A stretch of 64,000 nucleotides of DNA. Source: Winogradskyella jejuensis (lineage in GTDB: Bacteria > Bacteroidota > Bacteroidia > Flavobacteriales > Flavobacteriaceae). The DNA lies in assembly GCF_900129745.1 (NCBI RefSeq), contig NZ_FQWS01000002.1, positions 620,001 to 684,000 of the forward strand, in the 5' to 3' direction. The position numbers and the translations under genes are program-made. This document shows positions 45,801 to 53,949 of this stretch, in pieces (within the stretch, counting starts at the first letter, position 1; each line of letters starts with the position of its first letter). Below the pieces are notes generated by a model. The model ran no database searches. It was not told where the DNA came from and saw nothing but the letters and a program-made list of their open reading frames with translations.

Positions 45801-48800
45801 TATTTGCTGTGGTGTTGTATTCCAGGTAAAAGTAAATGTAGCATTTGAATTTGCTATAGAACTTGCAGTTACAGTAGCATTTCCAGTACTATCACCTTTA
45901 CACAATATGTTGTCTATATCACCAACAGCGATTACAGCATCACAATCACTCACACAATTGATTACTACACTTTGCACCGCAGTACAGCCATTAGCATCAG
46001 TAACTGTAACGGAATATTGAGTACCTCCAGTTATATCTCCTGAAAGGTTAGTAGCTGTTTGTGTTGTTTGACCGTCACTCCATAAATATGTATACGCTCC
46101 AGTACCTCCTGAAGGAGTCGCAGTAGCTGTACCATTAGCACATCCTAATGTTGCATTCGCATTCGTTTTTGTTAACTCTAAACTTATTACTTCAGGCTGA
46201 GTAATTTGTACTGGGGTAGATAATGTTGCAGTACAACCATTAGCATCAGTAACAATAACATTATAGCTATCAGCTGCTAAACCAGAAAGATCTTCTGTAT
46301 CAGCACCATTAGACCAAGCATAAGTATATGGTAATGTTCCGCCATCAACAGTTAAATCAATAGATCCTGAATTATCTCCATTACATAATAAGTTTGTACC
46401 GGTAGCTTGTACAGTAAGCTCAGCATCGGGTTGAGCAATAGTGGCGCTAGCTGTTTCCGTACATCCGTTAGCATCAGTAATCGTATAGTTATAAGTTCCT
46501 GCAGCAAGCCCAGAATGTGTTTGGTCAGTTGTAACATCTGTTGCCGTAAAGTCCCCAGAAATATCATAAGGACTCGTTCCACCAGCAAAACTAATCGTTA
46601 TAGACCCATCAGAAAAACCGAAACACGAAACATTAGAAGCTACAGTTGCACTAGCTGTTACATCAGAAGGCGCAGCAGCAATAGTAGCACTAGCTGTTTC
46701 CGTACATCCGTTAGCATCTGTAATCGTATAGTTATAAGTACCAGCAGCAAGCCCAGAATGTGTTTGGTCAGTTGTTACATCTGTTGCCGTAAAGTCACCA
46801 GAAATATCATAAGGACTTGTTCCACCAGCAAAGCTGATTGTAATTGATCCATCGGTTAAACCAAAACAAGAGATTTCAGAAGCTACAGTTGCACTAGCTG
46901 TTACATCAGAAGGCGCAGCAGCAATAGTAGCACTAGCTGTTTCCGTACATCCGTTAGCATCAGTAATCGTATAGTTATAAGTACCAGCAGCAAGCCCAGA
47001 ATGCGTTTGGTCAGTTGTAACATCTGTTGCCGTAAAGTCACCAGAAATATCATAAGGACTTGTACCACCAGCAAAGCTAATAGTAATAGACCCATCAGTT
47101 AAGCCGAAACAAGAGATTTCAGAAGCTACAGTTGCACTAGCTGTTACATCAGAAGGTGCAGCAGCAATAGTAGCACTAGCCGTTTCCGTACATCCGTTAG
47201 CATCAGTAATCGTATAGTTATAAGTACCAGCCGCTAAACCAGAATGCGTTTGGTCAGTTGTTACATCTGTTGCCGTAAAGTCCCCAGAAATATCATAAGG
47301 ACTTGTACCACCAGCAAAGCTGATTGTGATTGACCCATCAGTTAAGCCAAAACAAGAGATTTCAGAAGCTACAGTTGCACTAGCTGTTACATCAGAAGGT
47401 GCAGCAGCAATAGTAGCACTAGCTGTTTCCGTACATCCGTTAGCATCAGTAATCGTATAGTTATAAGTACCAGCAGCAAGCCCAGAATGTGTTTGGTCAG
47501 TTGTTACATCTGTTGCCGTAAAGTCACCAGAAATATCATAAGGACTTGTTCCACCAGCAAAGCTGATTGTGATTGACCCATCAGTTAAGCCAAAACAAGA
47601 GATTTCAGAAGCTACAGTTGCACTAGCTGTTACATCAGAAGGTGCAGCAGCAATAGTAGCGCTAGCCGTTTCCGTACATCCGTTAGCATCAGTAATCGTA
47701 TAGTTATAAGTACCAGCAGCAAGCCCAGAATGTGTTTGGTCAGTTGTTACATCTGTTGCCGTAAAGTCCCCAGAAATATCATAAGGACTTGTTCCACCAG
47801 CAAAGCTGATTGTGATAGACCCATCAGTTAAGCCAAAACAAGAGATTTCAGAAGCTACAGTTGCACTAGCAGTAAGTTCTGTATTTGGCTGGTCTATAGT
47901 AAAGCTTTCAGCAAGAGTACACCCATTAGCATCAGTAATAGTCACAGAATAGTTACCAGCAGCAACTCCATTAAGATCTTGAGTTGTTCCATTATTTGAC
48001 CATAAATATGAATATGGCGCGGTACCTCCAGAAACAGTAATATCAATAGCACCTGAAGCCTCTCCATTACATTGAGCATCAGTTATATTCGAGTTAGATA
48101 TTGAAAGTTCTGCAGAAGGACTATCAATAATTATCTCCATACCGCTTGCAAACGTAAATGAGCAACCAGCAGAATCTTCAACTACGACATTATATTGACC
48201 TGCAGAAAGATTGTTTAAATCCTGTGTGGTATCTGATATGGGGTTTCCATCTTTTGTCCATGAATATGTATAAGGTGGAAATCCGCCAGTAATATTAAGG
48301 TCTATAGCACCATTTGTGTTACCAAAACAATCTATATCTGTAGTAGAATTAACTTCTGCTTCTAGAGTGGCAAGTGTTATTTGAGTTGTACTAGGAGTGT
48401 TTTCACATCCAGTTGCTATATTTCTTATGCCAAATACATAAGTTCCAGGACCTAAATTGTTAAAAATAGGTGAAGACTGGTAAGCACCACCATTTACGAT
48501 ATCTACATTATATTCAAAAAAGCCTCCAATAGGGTCTACTACTTCTAAATTGTAAGTACCATCGGCATTACAAGAAACATCTAGTGTTGGGTTATCTGGA
48601 TCGGCATTATATGTTAATGTTACGGTATTTGTGTCGCAAATGCTTCCGAAAGATGGAGGTAGACAAACCTCGTATTCAAAAGTAACTGTACCAATAAAAC
48701 CTGCAGGTGGCATGTATGTAAACGTACCATCAGGTTCACTAAAATTTAGAGTACCTGTACCAAGGTTTGAAGGCGTGGTTTGTAAAGTGTTAGCCACTAG

Positions 48801-49847
48801 AGAATATGTTGAACCATCAGGAACAGACGTACTGTTGTCAATCTCTCCGTTATAAATACCATCAATACAGCCTAAACCAGTTTGTGGTAGCGCATATCTT
48901 TGTAGTATAAAAAGTTTCCCATCTCCATCATCTTTTGAAGCAGCAACAAACTCTACTCTAGATATTTTAGAACCTACAGGGGCTATATTATCTAATTCAA
49001 ATATGGCTATTGCAATGGATTGCGTATTATTAACTTCTCTATCAGACTCCCAATAATCCGATCCATCCGCAGGAGGATTAGGACCATCACCGTCTCTTAA
49101 ATCACCAGATGTTCTTACAAACGTATCACCTAATACAGTTTCAGTTGTTTCTCCAAAACGGGTACCAAACATTCTGATGTAGTAACAGTTGTTACCTCCA
49201 CGTTCTGTAACTGCCAAAATACCGCCTTCGTTAGAAGGTATTGCAGGATTATAAAATAAGGTTTGTATTTGTGCATCTGTCTCTGTCTCACCATTAGTTC
49301 CGTTAGCTTGATCAAAGTCTTCACAGATATCATCTCCATTACCGTTAGATGTAAAATAAAAGTTGAGATTTTTGGATTTAAATGCCGTTAGAGCAGCATT
49401 ATCCCAATCGCTAGTAGTATCTGTAGGGTCAAATGTAGCAGTTTCACTAGTACCTATTATTTCACCAGTAAAGGGTCCTGTGGTATATGGTGGTAATGGA
49501 TTTTGACTATTCAAAACAATACCATTTCGGTTATGTCTTCCGTTTTCGCCACCGGTTCCGCCTAATCGTGTTAACTGGTAAGCCGTAGGTGCAGCAAAAG
49601 CGTCAAAGACCACCCCGTTAATGGTTATGGACTCTATAGTTGCCGCTCGGTTATTCTCAGTAGGGTCTATATCTCCATTACCATCCACATCTTGTATGTC
49701 TGACCATTGGAAAGTAACACCAGTTCTAATGGATGGTGATTGTGTACCAACTTGAGCAAATATTTTGTTAGGAAGATAAAGTAATCCGAGAATAACGAAT
49801 ACTCTTAATACTTTAAAGATTGAAATACAATTGTACTTGTTTTTCAT
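39891..49847 (-). CDS. Giant SprB-like surface adhesin with CHU_C type B sorting domain
   Basis: A 3318-residue exported adhesin, by far the largest gene here. A signal peptide ends near residue 31 ([13 protein letters not shown]). Residues 32-480 are an N-terminal non-repeat part. Residues about 490-1660 are SprB-type repeats (T-D-A-N-G-C motifs), including six nearly identical 81-residue units. About 1660-2280 are CshA/cadherin-like units ([20 protein letters not shown]) in two 294-residue copies. Two DUF11-like repeats follow (2280-2560), then HYR-like domains (2620-3130, three nearly identical 79-residue units). The last ~90 residues are the gliding-associated CHU_C domain ([19 protein letters not shown]). 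Acidic and Thr-rich. Likely moved on the cell surface or used for attachment. Confidence 0.92.
   Translation of the reverse strand: [3318 protein letters not shown]
41164..41910 (-). repeat. Three 237-base repeats in the adhesin gene (HYR-like units)
   Basis: Copies spaced exactly 237 bases (79 codons) are nearly identical at DNA level; each can be located by its AGTTGATTGTTGATTCTGC-type start at about 41402, 41639 and 41876. They encode units with [24 protein letters not shown] and [16 protein letters not shown] few synonymous changes separate them. Confidence 0.88.
43013..44752 (-). repeat. Tandem duplication of an 882-base block in the adhesin gene
   Basis: Bases from about 43013-43870 recur at about 43895-44752 with an offset of 882 bases (294 codons) and few changes, for example SDNAN versus PDNAN in the protein. 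Each copy encodes three cadherin-like units. The near identity of silent positions points to recent duplication or gene conversion. Confidence 0.88.
46430..47887 (-). repeat. Six 243-base tandem repeats in the adhesin gene (SprB repeats)
   Basis: The 20-base marker ACATCCGTTAGCATCAGTAA (one copy has TCTG for CAGT-type change) starts at 46461, 46704, 46947, 47190, 47433 and 47676, giving an exact period of 243 bases (81 codons). Units share [19 protein letters not shown]; the unit at the low-coordinate end differs most ([11 protein letters not shown]). Confidence 0.92.
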
Positions 49848-50334
49848 AATACAAGGGTTATCTATATATTTTTATCACACCAAACAACTCATACTAAAAT
49901 TCAATTATAAAAAATTGAAAAAAAGTACACGCTGTAAGCATTATTCTAAATCTTATTTTCTGGAGGGAATGCTTATTTAAAGCACTTATGGATTAATATA
50001 ATTGATTTAATAGCTATACAAATCAACACACATCACGCTGTAGTTACAAATAAACCTTTTTAAGTACATATATATTCGTTGAGCGACATTATCGTGTATT
50101 TTAACGATTTAAATTACTATTCGTCTATAATTGTTGATTATTCTAAACAATTAGCGAAAAGCTTTACATTTTTAGCAAAAACTCATTTAAATTGCTATCA
50201 TTTTTGTTAATTTATTATTAATAATTCGATTGGTTTTTTCTCTTTTGTCAAAAATTGACTGTTAAAATTTGTGCAATCTATGACTTTAATCTGAAAAAAC
50301 AAACATTTAATCGTAAAAAAATGTATTTCACCGA
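49848..50334. other. Divergent AT-rich intergenic region
   Basis: A 487-base gap between the adhesin operon (minus) and sixA (plus). It must hold both promoters, but I see no clear TTG-N-TAnnTTTG pair. A hairpin TTCAATT/AATTGAA with a 6-base loop lies at 49900-49919 near the adhesin start. No gene or RNA is recognised. Its length suits regulation of a costly giant gene. Confidence 0.5.
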
Positions 50335-50829
50335 ATGAACTATAAAATTTTAATCATAGTTAGGCACGCAAAATCATCTTGGGAGCACAATGTTTCTGAT
50401 GTCGAACGTCCACTCAAAACAAGAGGAGTTAGAGACGCATCACTAATAGCTAAAGAATTTAAAAGCAAAAATTATAGTATAGATGCTGTGTATTCTAGTC
50501 CTGCAAATAGAGCATTATCTACTTGTAATATATTTAAAGACATTCTTGGTTGGTCACCTGATTTAATTGAGAATGATGAAGAATTATACGACTTTAGTGG
50601 GGAGCAAGTCATAAATTTTATAAAAAACATCGATAATCAACTTGAAACAGTAGTTATATTTGGTCATAACCACGCTCTTACCTCAATTATTAACCTTATG
50701 GGAGATAAGTACATCGATAATTTGCCAACTTCTGGTTTGGTTGTGCTAAAGTTTGATATAGACTCATGGAAATATGCTAAATATGGACAAACAGAACTCA
50801 TTATGTTTCCGAGAGATTATAGGCCTTAA
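50335..50829 (+). CDS. sixA: SixA-type histidine phosphatase
   Basis: A 164-residue cytosolic phosphatase of the histidine phosphatase superfamily. The catalytic RHG motif reads IIVRHAKSSWEHN, typical of SixA (RHAxSxW), followed by RPLKTRGVRDASLIAKEF, VYSSPANRALSTC and FGHNHALTSIINLM with the second catalytic His. SixA removes phosphate from phosphohistidine on HPt or PTS-type domains in E. coli. It lies 63 bases before ppk1, whose product is itself phosphorylated on a histidine; a link is possible but unproven. Confidence 0.88.
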   Translation: MNYKILIIVRHAKSSWEHNVSDVERPLKTRGVRDASLIAKEFKSKNYSIDAVYSSPANRALSTCNIFKDILGWSPDLIENDEELYDFSGEQVINFIKNIDNQLETVVIFGHNHALTSIINLMGDKYIDNLPTSGLVVLKFDIDSWKYAKYGQTELIMFPRDYRP

Positions 50830-50892
50830 TTTTTTACTTAATTCACTAGTACTTGTTTTTTTGAACGGTTATATTTGAAAAAAGATTTCTTA

Positions 50893-52947
50893 ATGACCAA
50901 ATCCAATAATATCTATATTAATAGAGAACTAAGTTGGCTTAAATTTAATGCCCGTGTACTTCAAGAAGCAGCTGATGAAAACGTTCCTCTTATTGAACGT
51001 TTGCGATTCATAGGAATTTTCTCTAATAATCTTGATGAGTTTTTTAAAGTTAGGTACGCTACGGTAAAGCGTATTGATCAAGCTGGAAAAGGTGGAAAAA
51101 GTCAGTTAGGGATTAAGGCTAGCGATTTGTTAAAGCTTATTACTAATACAGTTATTGAGCACCAAAGTACCAGTCTTGGTATTTTAAGTCGTATTCAAAA
51201 AGAATTGCAAGTAGAGAACATACATATTATAGATGAAACAAAAATTGAATCATTTCATCACGATTTTATAAAAAACTATTTTCATCAAGAAGTCAGTCCT
51301 GGTTTAGTGACCATAATATTAAATGACCAAGTAGAACTCCCTTTGTTAAAAGATACTGCGGCTTACTTAGTTGTAAAAATGGATTTGAGCTCAGGAGCTA
51401 ATCAATATGCGTTACTAGAGATATCTAAAACGATGGACAGATTTGTTGTTTTGCCTGAGCATAATGGAAAAAGTTATATCATTCTTGTGGACGACTTAAT
51501 CCGCTATTGTTTAAAAGACATCTTTGATATTTTTGACTATACTGCCATATCAGCAAATATGATAAAGATTACGAGAGATGGTGAGTTAGATTTTGATAGC
51601 GACTTAAGTAAAAGTTTTATTGCAAAAATCTCTGATAGCGTTAAGGATCGTCAGATAGGAGAGCCAGTAAGATTTGTGTACGATAAAACTATCGACGAAG
51701 ATACACTTAAGTACCTCATGGATAAAATGGGTATTGATGACAAGGATAGTGTAATCCCTGGCGGAAGATATCATAACCGAAGAGATTATATGGGTTTCCC
51801 TAGTTTAGGTCGAAATGATTTAATGTATGAGAAGATAGCTCCGCTTCCTGTTAAAGGATTAAGTCTTAACGAAAGTATATTTAACGCAATAGCAAAAAAA
51901 GATTATATGGTTCATACGCCATATCATACATTTAATTACGTTGTAAAGTTCCTAAGAGAGGCAGCACTTGACCCTAAAGTAAAGACCATAAAAATCACCA
52001 TATATAGATTAGCGCAAATCTCTCATGTAGCTAGCTCATTAATTAACGCAGCAAAAAACGGAAAGAAAGTTACTGTATCTATTGAGCTACGTGCACGATT
52101 TGATGAAGAAGCAAACATTATGTACGCTGAGCAGATGCAAAGTGAAGGTGTTCATATGTTATTTGGAGTCACAGGACTAAAAGTACATAGTAAAATGTGT
52201 GTTATTGAGCGCCAAGAAGATAAAAAGACAAAACGTTATGGCTTTATTAGTACAGGAAATTTTAACGAATCTACAGCTAGAATCTACACAGATTTTACGC
52301 TTCTAACATCTGACCAAAGGCTATTAAAAGATATTAATAAAGTCTTTAATTTCTTTGAAGTTAACTATAAGATTAACAGGTACAAACATATTATAACCTC
52401 ACCACATTACACTCAGGGTAAAATATTTGCATTAATCGATAAAGAAATTGAAAATGCAAAAGAAGGTAAGCCAGCTTTTATTAAATTGAAGATGAATAGC
52501 ATGAGTAGCTACAAAATGATTGACAAACTTTACGAGGCAAGTCGTTTTGGGGTAAAAATACAAATGATTATTCGCGGTATTTGCTGTTTAGTACCTGGAG
52601 TAGAAGGGATGAGCGAAAATATTGAAGTCATCAGTATTGTAGACAAGTTTCTTGAACATACAAGACTTTACGTATTCGGAAACAATGACAAGCCAATAAT
52701 CTATATTTCTTCAGCAGATTGGATGACCAGAAATATAGATAATAGAGTAGAAGTGACTTGTCCTATTTATGATGAAGATATTAAAAGAGAGTTATTAGAT
52801 ATGTTTGAAATTTATTGGAGTGATAATGTAAAGGCTCGTGTCATCGACCAAAATCAAGACAATAATTACAGAACAACCACATCTAGTGAAAAAATACGCT
52901 CTCAATTCAAAGTGTATGATTACTATAAAAACCAATTAGAGAGTTAG
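50893..52947 (+). CDS. ppk1: Polyphosphate kinase 1
   Basis: Makes polyphosphate from ATP at the membrane. I use the ATG start (MTKSNNIYINRELSWLKFNA), about 684 residues; a TTG six codons upstream is in frame. N-terminal and head domains (1-310) precede two PLD-like catalytic domains: TVSIELRARFDEEANIMYAE, the phosphohistidine in GLKVHSKMCVIER, and the second conserved His in FLEHTRLYVFGN. ppx begins one base after the stop, so synthesis and breakdown genes are translated together. Confidence 0.95.
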   Translation: MTKSNNIYINRELSWLKFNARVLQEAADENVPLIERLRFIGIFSNNLDEFFKVRYATVKRIDQAGKGGKSQLGIKASDLLKLITNTVIEHQSTSLGILSRIQKELQVENIHIIDETKIESFHHDFIKNYFHQEVSPGLVTIILNDQVELPLLKDTAAYLVVKMDLSSGANQYALLEISKTMDRFVVLPEHNGKSYIILVDDLIRYCLKDIFDIFDYTAISANMIKITRDGELDFDSDLSKSFIAKISDSVKDRQIGEPVRFVYDKTIDEDTLKYLMDKMGIDDKDSVIPGGRYHNRRDYMGFPSLGRNDLMYEKIAPLPVKGLSLNESIFNAIAKKDYMVHTPYHTFNYVVKFLREAALDPKVKTIKITIYRLAQISHVASSLINAAKNGKKVTVSIELRARFDEEANIMYAEQMQSEGVHMLFGVTGLKVHSKMCVIERQEDKKTKRYGFISTGNFNESTARIYTDFTLLTSDQRLLKDINKVFNFFEVNYKINRYKHIITSPHYTQGKIFALIDKEIENAKEGKPAFIKLKMNSMSSYKMIDKLYEASRFGVKIQMIIRGICCLVPGVEGMSENIEVISIVDKFLEHTRLYVFGNNDKPIIYISSADWMTRNIDNRVEVTCPIYDEDIKRELLDMFEIYWSDNVKARVIDQNQDNNYRTTTSSEKIRSQFKVYDYYKNQLES

Positions 52948-52948
52948 T

Positions 52949-53854
52949 ATGCTTAATATCAAAAAATATGGAGCTATTGATATCGGTTCTAATGCCGTAA
53001 GGTTATTAATTACTAGCATTATAGAACAAGAAGATAAACCTGTTATATTTAAGAAAAACGCTTTAGTTCGTGTGCCAATAAGGTTAGGAGCAGATGTTTT
53101 TATTTCTGGAGAAATTTCAGAATACAATAAAAACAGAATTAAAGATACAATGAAAGCTTTTTATCTTTTAATGAAATCTCATGGTATTGTGCGTTATAAA
53201 GCATGTGCAACTTCTGCAATGCGTGAAGCCAGTAATGGCAAAGAAGTCTGTGATTTGGTTAAAGCAGAATGTAATATTAAAATAGATATTATTGATGGTG
53301 AAGAAGAAGCAACTATAATTGCTGCCACAGATTTACATAAGTTTATTAATCCAGACAAGACGTATCTCTATGTAGATGTTGGTGGTGGTAGTACAGAATT
53401 TTCTATAATTCATAATTCTAACAAGGTTGAATCAAAGTCATTTAAAATAGGAACAGTGCGTTTGCTAAATGATAGCGTTAAGAATGAAACATGGAAATCT
53501 TTAGAAGAATGGATAAAAGCAAATACTAATGTTTACGATAAAATAGAGCTCATAGGTTCTGGTGGAAACATTAATAAGATTTTTAAAATCTCTGGAAAAG
53601 ATATTGGTAAGCCTTTATCTTATTTTTACTTAACAAGTTATTATAACGAATTACAAAACTATTCTTACGAAGAGCGTATTACTGAGCTTAATCTTAACCA
53701 AGATAGAGCGGATGTAATAATACCTGCACTGCGCATTTATTTGTCGGCAATGAAATGGAGTGGTGCCAAAGATATTTTAGTACCAAAAATTGGTTTATCA
53801 GATGGTATTGTAAAGAGTATATACTACAAAACGATAATGAGTACATCTTTGTAA
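52949..53854 (+). CDS. ppx: Exopolyphosphatase, Ppx/GppA family
   Basis: A 301-residue ASKHA-fold phosphatase releasing phosphate from polyphosphate ends or hydrolysing pppGpp. Motifs: AIDIGSNAVRLLI (phosphate 1), SAMREASNG, IIDGEEEATIIAATDLH, and VDVGGGSTEFSII (phosphate 2). It is the short two-domain form without the C-terminal HD-like domain of E. coli Ppx. Its position one base after ppk1 supports the polyphosphate role over GppA function. Confidence 0.92.
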   Translation: MLNIKKYGAIDIGSNAVRLLITSIIEQEDKPVIFKKNALVRVPIRLGADVFISGEISEYNKNRIKDTMKAFYLLMKSHGIVRYKACATSAMREASNGKEVCDLVKAECNIKIDIIDGEEEATIIAATDLHKFINPDKTYLYVDVGGGSTEFSIIHNSNKVESKSFKIGTVRLLNDSVKNETWKSLEEWIKANTNVYDKIELIGSGGNINKIFKISGKDIGKPLSYFYLTSYYNELQNYSYEERITELNLNQDRADVIIPALRIYLSAMKWSGAKDILVPKIGLSDGIVKSIYYKTIMSTSL

Positions 53855-53949
53855 TTTACCGTTTGTCCTATTTTTTCTATCAAAAGTCTAATAATTAATC
53901 AATTCTAATATTGGAAACATATATTCGTAACTTAAATGTTAAATTACTT

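Noticed and set aside
46407..46847. Plus-strand ORF of 146 residues in the adhesin repeats
   Set aside because: Antisense of the 243-base repeats; Ser/Cys/Arg-rich with no sensible start context.
46430..47887. Regular direct repeats that could suggest a CRISPR array
   Set aside because: Period is 243 bases with no distinct spacers and the frame stays open across them; they encode protein repeats.
50875..50892. TTG start for ppk1 six codons upstream
   Set aside because: The ATG at 50893 gives the normal N-terminus of the family; the extra residues are not conserved-looking.
53911..53949. TTG start adding 13 residues to the barrel protein
   Set aside because: The extension precedes a perfect signal peptide that starts at the ATG at 53950.
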